The notes beneath the pieces are model-generated. The model was not told where the DNA came from. It did no database searches and saw only the letters and a list, made by a program, of their open reading frames with translations. Made by a program: the position numbers and the translations under genes. DNA of 50,770 nucleotides from a virus. Location: the IMG/VR virus record IMGVR_UViG_3300048839_000493, positions 1 to 50,770 of that record; one strand, 5' to 3'. Within the stretch, counting starts at the first letter, position 1; each line of letters begins with the position of its first letter. Positions 8,467-16,623 of the stretch are shown one piece after another.

Positions 8467-8887
8467 CACCATCAGAGAGCAGATTGTCCAGGCGTTCGTC
8501 ACCCGGGCCGGTGAGATCACAGGGTATTCCGTGGTCAGGTCGCGGAATCCGGTCAGCGAGTCGGACCTCCCGTGTATCAACGTCATCCCCGGGAGGGATC
8601 AGGCTGAAGCCAGGTACGGCAAGGTGGTGTCTGTTTTTCCGATCACCATCGAAGCCATCCAGACAACCGACCTCGACGCGGCCAGCGCGGCCCAGGAGGA
8701 TATGCTCGGTGATCTGCTGACCGCATTCACCGATCCATCTGACCCGGTATCAGCCCTGGCCGAGCACATCCGGTACACCGATGGCGGCCCGACCGGCATA
8801 AATCAAGCCAAGGACGCAGTGGTCGGGGTCTCGATCATCGTTGAAGTGAAATATAGCACAATTTTAGGTAACCCCTATAAACAATAA
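8459..8887 (+). CDS. Tail terminator/completion protein (U-like)
   Basis: A 142-residue protein in the lambda U position. The segment PCINVIPGRDQAEARYGKVVSVFPITIEAI with a following helix (TTDLDAASAAQEDMLGDLLTAF) fits the alpha/beta fold of tail terminator proteins, which cap tube polymerisation. The apparent start is TTG at 8459, since no ATG or GTG lies nearby in frame; GAGG and AGGAG lie upstream. Confidence 0.65.
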   Translation: MADTIREQIVQAFVTRAGEITGYSVVRSRNPVSESDLPCINVIPGRDQAEARYGKVVSVFPITIEAIQTTDLDAASAAQEDMLGDLLTAFTDPSDPVSALAEHIRYTDGGPTGINQAKDAVVGVSIIVEVKYSTILGNPYKQ

Positions 8888-8898
8888 GGAAAACCGCT

Positions 8899-10134
8899 AT
8901 GTCTTCAGACAATGCAGCAATCTACTACGAGGCCGCCCAGTCCGCCGTCGCCATGACGGAGCTTACGGACTCCGGCGACAATACCTTTTTCGAGAGCGGT
9001 GACGAACTCTGGTCCAACAAGGCCGGGTACGAGCCGAGCGTAAAACCAAACGGACTGGTGACCGGCGGGGCCGCATCGCCCGGTGCCGTCGCGGATCAGA
9101 TTTCCATGGCTGCGGCCACCGCTTACCTGGCCGGTGTTCTGACCAGCGTGGCCGCCGACACTGCTCTTGCTGTTGCTCGCCCCGATGCAACCCATCTCCT
9201 GCTGACCCTGGCCTCAAGCGGTTACACCAACTGCGTGGCGTCGGACATCGGGAAAACCGTAACCGGTGGGACCACTGGGGACACGGGCGTCTTGATCGCT
9301 TACAACAACACCACCCGGCAGTGGGTGGTTGACCAGACCGACTCAGGCGACACCTTCGACGACGACGACGAAGCATTGACCATCGGAACGGGGACCGGAG
9401 CCGGAGACATGGAGGGTGTCGCGGTCGCCGCGCCTTACAAAATCTGCTCGATCACCATCAACTCGTCCGGTGCCTGGGCCGTGGTCGCCGGGTATCAGGG
9501 GATCGCATTCAGTGATACCCGCGCCGCAGTCGGAGGCCCCCCGCTGATCCCGACGACCAGTATTGAGGTCGCCCAGGTCAAGTACACCAGCGGCTCGTCC
9601 GGCTTGCTCGTTGTGTCCAAGATCAAGCAGGTGGTCGGGACGTCGCAGGAAAGGTACGACTATCCCGCCTGGACGCAGAAACGTGTCAACGTGACGGCGG
9701 GTGTCATCGGCAACGCTGGTGTTGAGTTCGTCGCCGCTCTGCCGCTGATCCACACTGGTGGTGTGCCGAAAAAGGTGTATGCGAGCTACTACACCCCGGA
9801 ATTCGCAGAGGCCCCGAAGACCGCCGATTTCGTGCCGCCGGAAACCACACACAGTGTTTCTTCGACGCAGATTTACGGGCAGACCCTCGGTGCCACCAGT
9901 TCCACCCTCAACCAGGGTACGTTCAACTACTACCCGGAGGACGGGATTTCGGACGCCCTGATCCAGCAGAAAAACGAGCAGCTCTGGTTCAAATTCAAAC
10001 AGAACAAACTCAACAGCGCCTACATCCTGGCCCAGGGCAAGCTCGGGATCTCTCGGTCATTCCCGGCTGCGGACAACATTGTCGCCGCCTGCACCGTCAG
10101 CGCTGAAACCTCGGCCGTCGAGGTTTTCGCGTAG
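8899..10134 (+). CDS. Major tail tube protein
   Basis: A 411-residue beta-rich protein between the tail terminator and the tail chaperone, the position of the tube protein. It is larger than lambda gpV (246 residues). Residues 90-240 contain repeated Thr/Gly/Asp-rich beta segments (GKTVTGGTTGDTGVL, DDDDEALTIGTGTGAGD) that look like an inserted domain. The C-terminal part (IYGQTLGATSSTLNQGTF, NEQLWFKFKQNKLNSAYILAQ) looks tube-like. AAGGAAA precedes the ATG. Identification is by position and size rather than a clear motif. Confidence 0.6.
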   Translation: MSSDNAAIYYEAAQSAVAMTELTDSGDNTFFESGDELWSNKAGYEPSVKPNGLVTGGAASPGAVADQISMAAATAYLAGVLTSVAADTALAVARPDATHLLLTLASSGYTNCVASDIGKTVTGGTTGDTGVLIAYNNTTRQWVVDQTDSGDTFDDDDEALTIGTGTGAGDMEGVAVAAPYKICSITINSSGAWAVVAGYQGIAFSDTRAAVGGPPLIPTTSIEVAQVKYTSGSSGLLVVSKIKQVVGTSQERYDYPAWTQKRVNVTAGVIGNAGVEFVAALPLIHTGGVPKKVYASYYTPEFAEAPKTADFVPPETTHSVSSTQIYGQTLGATSSTLNQGTFNYYPEDGISDALIQQKNEQLWFKFKQNKLNSAYILAQGKLGISRSFPAADNIVAACTVSAETSAVEVFA

Positions 10135-10140
10135 TAGTCT

Positions 10141-10193
10141 CCCGGGGATAGGGCGCAAGCCCGAAAAGCGGAAACCAGCGCCGCATCCCCGGG
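10141..10193 (+). ncRNA. Three-way-junction RNA in the tail-chaperone leader
   Basis: Between the tube gene and the chaperone start the RNA can form a closed three-way junction. The outer stem CCCGGGGAT (10141-10149) pairs perfectly with ATCCCCGGG (10185-10193). Inside are GGGC-GCAA-GCCC (10151-10162, a GNRA tetraloop) and GCGG/CCGC (10168-10171 with 10181-10184). No U-run follows, so it is not a simple terminator. It could act as a processing site, stability element or translation control for the chaperone. Confidence 0.55.
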
Positions 10194-10225
10194 AATCTCG
10201 CTGGATCAACAAGCTGGAGTTGATT

Positions 10226-10696
10226 ATGCCGTTCGATACAAAGCAGTTTCACAAAACCAAATTCAAAGCCAGGACAGAGGATGTGCCTGTCCCTGACCTC
10301 GCCGGGTTTTTCCCTGACGGGGAATCGCCGGTCTGGACCGTCAGGGGGCTCACCGGGAAAGAGGTTGGGATCTCTGCCGAGGCTGTAAGCAAGAATAAGA
10401 ACCTGACCGCCGTCGTGGACGCCCTGGCTTCGACCGTCCAGGCCGAAAAGGTCCAGGGGCTCAAGGACGCCCTCGGGATCGGCAAAGTCCCGGACGACAT
10501 CGCCAAGCGGATCGCGCACCTTGAGGCAGGGTCCGTAAGTCCGAAGTGTGACACGGAGCTTGCCCTGAAAATCTGCGAGCATTTCCCGATCATTTTCTAC
10601 GAGCTGACCAACGTCATTTTGAAGCTCACTGGCCAGGGTGCCGAACTGGGAAAGCCCGTCGCCTCTACTCAGACCCCGGAGTCAGAGGCAGCTTAG
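10226..10696 (+). CDS. Tail assembly chaperone (G-like)
   Basis: A 156-residue protein, the shorter product of a G/GT pair. It is mostly helical and soluble-looking (VWTVRGLTGKEVGISAEAVSKNKNLTAVVDALAS, ALKICEHFPIIFYELTNVILKLTGQG). By analogy with lambda gpG it should bind the tape measure during tail assembly. The ATG at 10226 follows TGGAGTTGATT; an upstream in-frame extension overlaps the tube gene and is rejected. The gene carries the slippery heptamer GGGAAAG 14 codons before its stop. Confidence 0.8.
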   Translation: MPFDTKQFHKTKFKARTEDVPVPDLAGFFPDGESPVWTVRGLTGKEVGISAEAVSKNKNLTAVVDALASTVQAEKVQGLKDALGIGKVPDDIAKRIAHLEAGSVSPKCDTELALKICEHFPIIFYELTNVILKLTGQGAELGKPVASTQTPESEAA

Positions 10697-10833
10697 CGCT
10701 GTGCGCGGCGCATGGGGCGTTTTTGTACCAGGCAAGGCCGGATATTTTTCCTTACGGATTTTTAACGGCAACAGAAATGGAACTCTGGGCGATGTACTAC
10801 AAAGACAGGAATAAAAAGCATGGCCGATCTTGA
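10226..10833 (+). CDS. Frameshifted tail assembly chaperone (GT-like)
   Basis: A -1 frameshift at GGGAAAG (10648-10654, read G GGA AAG) extends the chaperone by about 59 codons to a stop at 10831-10833, giving about 202 residues. The extension contains a typical T-domain sequence (LCAAHGAFLYQARPDIFPYG and MELWAMYYKDRNKK). The -1 frame is open from 10525 onward. Lambda uses this same heptamer for its gpG/gpGT switch. The extension overlaps the tape-measure start by 14 bases. Confidence 0.85.
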
Positions 10834-13471
10834 GAAAACAGTCAAAATTTTGTTCCTGGGCGAAGACCAGATATCAAAAACGATCACCGATATCGGGTCA
10901 AAGGTCGATGTTTTTTCGGCAACCATCGAGAGTATTGCCAACCCGCTTGCAGGTGTGGCCGACGGGGTAATAAAGACTGACGCAGCTCTTGCTGCAATGG
11001 CTATTGGTGGTCTTGCATATGCCTTTACAAAGTCGAAGGATTTTGAATCAGCGGTTATTGAACTTCAGAAAGTCCTCGGGGATGGCGAATCAGCAGACGC
11101 AGCCATCAAGTCAGCGAAAGATTTATCCAATACTTACGGACAATCCGCAACTGACATCCTCGGCGCAACGGCAGGCTTCCGGCAGGCTGGTTACACAATA
11201 CAAGATGCGCTGACGCTGACCAAAGATTCTCTGGATTTAGTCATCGCCGGCAACATCGATGCTGCTGAATCATCTGGCCTTATCATATCCGCCCTTAAGG
11301 GCTTTGGCCTTGAGGCTGATCAGGCTCGCAGATACATTGACATTCTGAATGCTGTTTCGAACAACTACGCGACCGATGTCAATGAGCTTGCAAAGGGCAT
11401 GTCTGGGCTGTCTCCGATTGCTAACCAATTCGGCCTATCAATGGAAGAAACGGCCGGTATCCTGACCCCTGTCATCGAGGTTTTCCGTTCCGGTGATGAG
11501 GCAGCCGTTGCACTTAAAACCGGTTTGCTCAAACTCGTTGACGACGCAAAGCCGGTTAGAGATGCGCTTGCATCAATTGGTGTGTCTCAGTATGACGCAA
11601 ACGGCCAGCTCAGGTCAGGAAAGGACATTCTCCTTGACGTTGCCAAGGCGTTCACGACGCTCGACGACAATCAAAAGCTGTTTGTGACACAGCAACTTGT
11701 CGGCATTGAGCAGTCTGCCAGGATGGTTCAGGTTTTTGACGGCCTTTCAAAGACATCTGGCATAACTGCTACCGCCATGGAAGCAGCTGGATCGGCAGCG
11801 AAAGAGGTTGCAAAGCGCCTTGAGTCTTCGCAAATCGCCGTTGATCGGTTCAAGGTTGGATGGGAAAACCTCTCTGTTGCTATTGGGGATCAGTTCAGAG
11901 AGGCCGTGAAAGAGGTTTATAACGGCGGAACGGAAATCGAGCGTGTGCTTGAAAGCATGGTTGACAATGGAACGTTTAAACCCGTTTTCGACGCAATCAA
12001 TAAATTTGCAAATGAAATAGGTGACCTTCTAAAGGCCGTCGCAAAAAATCTCCCAGAAGCGTTTGAAAAAGTAAAATTTGACGACTTGTTGAAATCGTTC
12101 GGTGGTCTTGAGGAAGCGGTAAAAGGGTTATTTGAAGGGGTCGATCTAACGACAACAAAAGGGCTTGCCGAGGCAATACAGAAGGCCGTTGACACAATAA
12201 GGTCACTGGTAAATGTAACATCCGGAATGATCGAAGGTTTCAAACCATTTTTTGATGCTATCAAGGGCGGGATATCATCCTTCAACGAGCTTGATTCCGG
12301 AAGTCAAAAAACAGCTGGGAACCTGCTTGCACTGTCGAAAGCCGTAGCAGAAGCTGGGCTAAAGATGGTCGCCGCCGTTCTTGCCATCAGCGCAAGCGCG
12401 GATGAACTCGAACCAACATTCAGGCTTGTTATCAACTCCGTCGGACTACTGCTTGACGGTATGCAACTCGCCTGGAACGGGCTGAAACTCGTAATTTTAG
12501 ACTCTATCGAGTCAATGCTCTCATCCGCTGCCACAGTTGCAAAAATTTTACCATTCGGCGAGCTTGAAGAAAAAATAGATGTGGCCAGAAGGGCAATAGG
12601 TCTCTGGAGGGATGATGTAAGCCAAGACATCAAAGACGCTGCTGAATCAGGGAAGGGGCACCTAAACAGCCTTGGGTGGAATTTTGAACTTGCTGGAGAA
12701 TCATCTGAAAAATCGAAAGAGTCAATTAAATCGGCCATGGAAAAAGCAGGGGAGTCCATGGCAACAGCGCAAACAAAAGCGGAAAGCCTTTTTAAATCAA
12801 TCCCTGCCGAAAAAATCACATCCATAACAGCCAAGGCCGACGAATCAGGCATCAAAAAGGCCGTAGAGTCAGCATGGAACTACATCGAAATCGAGATGCC
12901 AGACGGATCGGTAAAACGCATCGACATTGCAGCAAAAGCGAACAAAGACTCTGCCAAAAAAGCCAAGGAAGACATTGACAGGGAAATTCCTGCTGTCAAG
13001 CAACTTGAGATCCAGACCGAGCTTGACATTGAAAAACTCAAAGCCGTTACCGATGTCTTGAACACCTCTATCGAATGGTCAGCAAAAATCGACATTGCCC
13101 AGATTGAGGCAGACGCTGAGGTCGCAAAAGCGGCCTTTGAATCCATTGGGGAAGCCGTTGCGGCCGTGGCTGATGCCTCCGCATCAATGTTTGGTGATCT
13201 CTCCGGGTATGATGGGGCGCATTTCTACGAGCTTTATGACATCCTTTCTCAGCAGGTTGACATCGAGGAAAAGCTCGTCAACGCCCAAGTGGCGCTGATC
13301 GAGGCCAGGACGGCGGCATATAAAAACGGCACGGCGCAGACATTCACACTTCAGGGTGACAATTTGAGTCAAGGGGCGCGGACCTTTATGTATGATGTCC
13401 TCAAGGAAATTCAGTTGGATATTTCGGAGCGAGGTGACTCCTTGCTCCTCGGTACTGCGGGGGTCTCATGA
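10820..13471 (+). CDS. Tail tape measure protein
   Basis: An 883-residue protein that sets tail length and is probably ejected ahead of DNA. The N-terminal half has the TP901-type tape-measure core: SKDFESAVIELQKVLGD, DATGAT-like tail segments (SATDILGATAGFRQAGYT), YATDVNELAKGMSGLSPIANQFGLSMEETAGIL and a helical segment to about residue 350. The middle has hydrophobic helices (residues 500-560). The C-terminal half is Lys/Glu/Ala-rich coiled coil (residues 600-830). Codon use is visibly more AT-rich than in neighbouring tail genes. The stop overlaps the next start (ATGA). Confidence 0.93.
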   Translation: MADLEKTVKILFLGEDQISKTITDIGSKVDVFSATIESIANPLAGVADGVIKTDAALAAMAIGGLAYAFTKSKDFESAVIELQKVLGDGESADAAIKSAKDLSNTYGQSATDILGATAGFRQAGYTIQDALTLTKDSLDLVIAGNIDAAESSGLIISALKGFGLEADQARRYIDILNAVSNNYATDVNELAKGMSGLSPIANQFGLSMEETAGILTPVIEVFRSGDEAAVALKTGLLKLVDDAKPVRDALASIGVSQYDANGQLRSGKDILLDVAKAFTTLDDNQKLFVTQQLVGIEQSARMVQVFDGLSKTSGITATAMEAAGSAAKEVAKRLESSQIAVDRFKVGWENLSVAIGDQFREAVKEVYNGGTEIERVLESMVDNGTFKPVFDAINKFANEIGDLLKAVAKNLPEAFEKVKFDDLLKSFGGLEEAVKGLFEGVDLTTTKGLAEAIQKAVDTIRSLVNVTSGMIEGFKPFFDAIKGGISSFNELDSGSQKTAGNLLALSKAVAEAGLKMVAAVLAISASADELEPTFRLVINSVGLLLDGMQLAWNGLKLVILDSIESMLSSAATVAKILPFGELEEKIDVARRAIGLWRDDVSQDIKDAAESGKGHLNSLGWNFELAGESSEKSKESIKSAMEKAGESMATAQTKAESLFKSIPAEKITSITAKADESGIKKAVESAWNYIEIEMPDGSVKRIDIAAKANKDSAKKAKEDIDREIPAVKQLEIQTELDIEKLKAVTDVLNTSIEWSAKIDIAQIEADAEVAKAAFESIGEAVAAVADASASMFGDLSGYDGAHFYELYDILSQQVDIEEKLVNAQVALIEARTAAYKNGTAQTFTLQGDNLSQGARTFMYDVLKEIQLDISERGDSLLLGTAGVS

Positions 13472-13812
13472 TCGCAATCTCGACACCCACCTATGACCTT
13501 GACGGCGCCCGGATCTTCAGCCGGACCGAGCGGACCAATCTGACGGCCATCTCCCGCCGGGTGACCAGGACCGCCACCCTGGACGGCGGGGTCTCGATCT
13601 ACGACGGGGGGCACTCCGCCGGGGATCGGACCATTGAGCTGAGGCAGGCCAACCCGACGGACGAAGATGTGGCATTCGGCACCTATATCACCCGCTATTA
13701 CCGGGAGGTGCTGGTCTGTTGCTCGGCGGGTGTGTTCCTGGCTGTCCCGGCTGATCTCAATCTCACCAACAACGAAATGATCCTGAAACTGCTCATCAAG
13801 GAGGAGCTGTAA
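13468..13812 (+). CDS. Hypothetical tail protein downstream of tape measure
   Basis: A 114-residue beta-rich protein starting inside the tape-measure stop. It contains a SRRVTRTATLDGGVSIYDGG segment followed by DRTIELRQA and a C-terminal LNLTNNEMILKLLIKEEL strand. By position it may be a minor tail or distal-tail component. No family recognised with confidence. Confidence 0.65.
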   Translation: MIAISTPTYDLDGARIFSRTERTNLTAISRRVTRTATLDGGVSIYDGGHSAGDRTIELRQANPTDEDVAFGTYITRYYREVLVCCSAGVFLAVPADLNLTNNEMILKLLIKEEL

Positions 13813-14438
13813 TGGGCGCAAAATTCTGGGAGTCCGACAAGTTTAGACTCCACCTTGCAATGAAAATCCACGACCTTGAGGACAGCACGTACAAGCTGGC
13901 CCTGGTCACGTCCGCCGCGACCTCCTCGGAGGATGAGTGGGCGACCTCGACCGATTACGAAGTGGGAGACGTCGTGGTCCCGACGACACGCAACGGACAC
14001 CGCTACATCTGCACCACGGCTGGCACATCCGTATCGGAGCCAGCCTGGCCGACAACCGAAGGGGCTTCGATCGGATCGTCCCCGGAGTGGACAGAGTACG
14101 GCGGGGATATGTGCGCCCATGACCTATGGGCAGACTTTTCCGGGTCCGAGGCGGCGACCGGCGACGGGTATACCACGGGCGGTGAGACCCTGGCGAGTAA
14201 GACCCTGCCACAGACCTACCGGGATGTCTACTGGGACGCTGCGGACGTCACCTGGACCGGGCTGACAAAGACCTTCCGGTTTGCGGTGCTCTACCTCTCA
14301 GGCACAGTGGACGGCATTGTCAATCCTGTGGTCGGGTATGCCCTGTGTGATGACACGTTCGTGGACAAGTCGATTTCTGGGATCAACTACAAACTGTACT
14401 GGTCCACGTCCGGTATTCTCCAGATAGGGAGGGCATAG
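13812..14438 (+). CDS. Hypothetical tail-tip protein with carbohydrate-binding-like segment
   Basis: A 208-residue protein whose start overlaps the previous stop by one base. Residues 40-85 (DYEVGDVVVPTTRNGHRYIC, then SVSEPAWPTTEGASI) match the short W/Y/G-rich module often found in phage tail fibres and related to chitin/carbohydrate-binding folds. The second half (TWTGLTKTFRFAVLYLSGTV) is beta-rich. It may help build the tail tip or bind surface glycans. Confidence 0.6.
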   Translation: MGAKFWESDKFRLHLAMKIHDLEDSTYKLALVTSAATSSEDEWATSTDYEVGDVVVPTTRNGHRYICTTAGTSVSEPAWPTTEGASIGSSPEWTEYGGDMCAHDLWADFSGSEAATGDGYTTGGETLASKTLPQTYRDVYWDAADVTWTGLTKTFRFAVLYLSGTVDGIVNPVVGYALCDDTFVDKSISGINYKLYWSTSGILQIGRA

Positions 14439-14440
14439 GC

Positions 14441-15187
14441 ATGGCAACCTCTCACCTCAAATACGACCAGCCGGATGACGGCGACGGGATCGCAACCGAG
14501 ACCTTCACCGAGGACACGATCACCAAGCATTTTCAAAGGACTGTCCCAGGGTACAAGCCTCATGGTGACTGGCAGGAAATATGGGCCGACACGGTAGGAC
14601 CAAAGCCGGATATCCTCAGTCTCTGCACCAGCGGGCAGGACAACTGGACGGCGACCGGCGGCGGCGACGGCTCCTACTACTACAACCACGGTGACAACCT
14701 GGATTTCGACCGGCTGGTGGTGATTGAAATGCTCTACGCATCCGGCGCCAACGCCCTGGCCGAGGGGACACTCGGGAGTCTCGGTAATAACGAGTATGCC
14801 ATCGGTGACAACGACAGCCTGGGTTTTGATACCATCTACATCAAGCGCAACGATCCGGATGCCCAGGTCACAGGCTACTACAGCCTGCACTACTGCTGGA
14901 GCTGCGACGGGCACAGCAAGGTCCTTGTCTCGTCCGTGTTCGACACAGCCGGGGAGTCCATCGTTGTGCATCCCATTTTGTTCATCGGCGCAACCTGGAA
15001 CCCGCTCATCCTGGATGCCGTTACCCTGACCGAGACAGAGGAAACCTGGAGTGACGTAGATGACATGATCAACGGGCTTCCCGGGAACGGGTTCGTTTTT
15101 GACACCTACGGTGCCATGGCTTACGGGTTTCTCGTGACCACGGCCCCGGCAACCGGCACGGCATTTCTGAGGGCGCAGGCAATCTGA
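14441..15187 (+). CDS. Hypothetical tail protein
   Basis: A 248-residue Gly/Asp/Tyr-rich beta protein with no family I recognise. It contains GGGDGSYYYNHGDNLDFDRLVV and a Cys-rich YCWSCDGHSKV patch. It lies two bases after the preceding gene and its stop overlaps the next start, so it belongs to the tail-tip operon. Confidence 0.6.
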   Translation: MATSHLKYDQPDDGDGIATETFTEDTITKHFQRTVPGYKPHGDWQEIWADTVGPKPDILSLCTSGQDNWTATGGGDGSYYYNHGDNLDFDRLVVIEMLYASGANALAEGTLGSLGNNEYAIGDNDSLGFDTIYIKRNDPDAQVTGYYSLHYCWSCDGHSKVLVSSVFDTAGESIVVHPILFIGATWNPLILDAVTLTETEETWSDVDDMINGLPGNGFVFDTYGAMAYGFLVTTAPATGTAFLRAQAI

Positions 15188-16623
15188 TGCTTTTCCTGCT
15201 GCAAAAAGCGACCGAGCGCGACCGGATAGGGGGGGTTCCTCCCAGGGTCGGGCCACTTCGTGATCCGGTGACGGGGGTCACGGAGTTCGACAATCACCTG
15301 GACGGCTATCTCTGGTACACCAACCACCAAAACGGATGGCGGCAGGAGCCAGCCGGAGTTCTCGCCGCAGAGGCCCCGGATTCGGTCGGGCAGTACATCC
15401 TTTCCACGGCCCGGGTTCGGGTGACGGAGGAAACGGTTTTCTCCTTCCTCGGCACGATCAAATCCAGCAACAAGGCCCAGTCGTGGCACGGCGGCGTGGG
15501 CAGTCTCCAGTATTACGGCAACATCCTCCGGTTCAGAGTTTGTGATCCATCCCTCGCCCAGTATTACGCCGGGGACGACTACACCACGATCCATGATGAG
15601 ACCATCGGCGGCTGGCATGTTGACCACGTTTTCACCGTGACACTGCAACCAGGCGTCTATGATCTGGTTTTCGAGCACGCTAAGGTCTGGTTCATGGCGA
15701 ACAGCGTTGATGGCCACAGGTACGACTCGACCAATGACCTGACCTGGATGGTCGCTGCCTACGTCGCACCGGCCGGCAGTCCGACCAACGAGGCCACGAT
15801 CTCCGGCATGTCTGAAATCCTGCCGCTGATGATCACCGTCAGCAACAACGCCATAGGGGACCAGGAGGGGGACGAGTTCGGCGGGGAGATGGACGGACTG
15901 GAAGATCCGGCTTTCATATCGGTTCGGGCCTACACACCGACCAGTTTTGAAGGGGCGCTCGATGAGATCGGCCCGGGGATCATCAAGGTCAACGCCTTGC
16001 CGATCACGCAGGAGGTCAACTCCGTCCTGCCTCTTGCCCGGGTGACCGTCAACCCGCTCAACGTCGGCTCCTGGTGGACGGTCCCGCCGACGCTCTCCGG
16101 CCAGATGACGGACATCTACGTCTGCATCCTGACCGGGGCAGATGACGGCCTCGATGATCTCCGTATCCCGATCTCCAGTTTCACAGCCCGGATGAGGTCT
16201 GCCGAGCCGAGCTACCTTGGCGTAGTGATCCCGGCCATCACTGACTACGAGGACGAGATCAACCTCCGGCAAAACGGCGACATTGAGATATGGAAGGGGT
16301 TCCGGGACATCAACGGGACCGAGCACCTGGAGCGGATCATCTCCGTGAATTTTGATTACCTGCGTTTGGACCAGGGGGCGGCATCGGCATCCGGCACGAT
16401 GGTGGGCTACCGACAGCGGACCAATGATTCCCCGACCGAGCGGACCGTCTCGAACATCTCCTACCGGGCGGTTTCGGAGTCCGGCACCCTGCGCCTGCGC
16501 GGTGACGTTGATTTGTTCGTGCAGCCCGGGGACACCTGCGTGTTCGGCACCGATGAGTTTGTGATCGACACCATCACCTACATTGTGACACCGCAGCTTG
16601 CCTATATGGAGGTCGCTGAATGA
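15187..16623 (+). CDS. Hypothetical tail-tip/hub protein
   Basis: A 478-residue protein. The N-terminal third contains a possible lectin-like fold (WHGGVGSLQYYGNILRFRV, HVFTVTLQPGVYDLVFEHAKV). The C-terminal part (PISSFTARMRSAEPSYLGVVIPA, then ERIISVNFDYLRLDQGAASASG and TRLRGDVDLFVQPGDTC-like segments) resembles hub/baseplate proteins in layout. It lies between tail-tip genes and the large peptidase protein, overlapping the latter by four bases. Specific function is unknown. Confidence 0.6.
   Translation: MLFLLQKATERDRIGGVPPRVGPLRDPVTGVTEFDNHLDGYLWYTNHQNGWRQEPAGVLAAEAPDSVGQYILSTARVRVTEETVFSFLGTIKSSNKAQSWHGGVGSLQYYGNILRFRVCDPSLAQYYAGDDYTTIHDETIGGWHVDHVFTVTLQPGVYDLVFEHAKVWFMANSVDGHRYDSTNDLTWMVAAYVAPAGSPTNEATISGMSEILPLMITVSNNAIGDQEGDEFGGEMDGLEDPAFISVRAYTPTSFEGALDEIGPGIIKVNALPITQEVNSVLPLARVTVNPLNVGSWWTVPPTLSGQMTDIYVCILTGADDGLDDLRIPISSFTARMRSAEPSYLGVVIPAITDYEDEINLRQNGDIEIWKGFRDINGTEHLERIISVNFDYLRLDQGAASASGTMVGYRQRTNDSPTERTVSNISYRAVSESGTLRLRGDVDLFVQPGDTCVFGTDEFVIDTITYIVTPQLAYMEVAE

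Noticed and set aside
14387-16326. Long - strand open frames opposite the tail genes (for example 15121-16326)
   Set aside because: They arise from GC-rich codon bias on the coding strand; no start sites and no family pattern.
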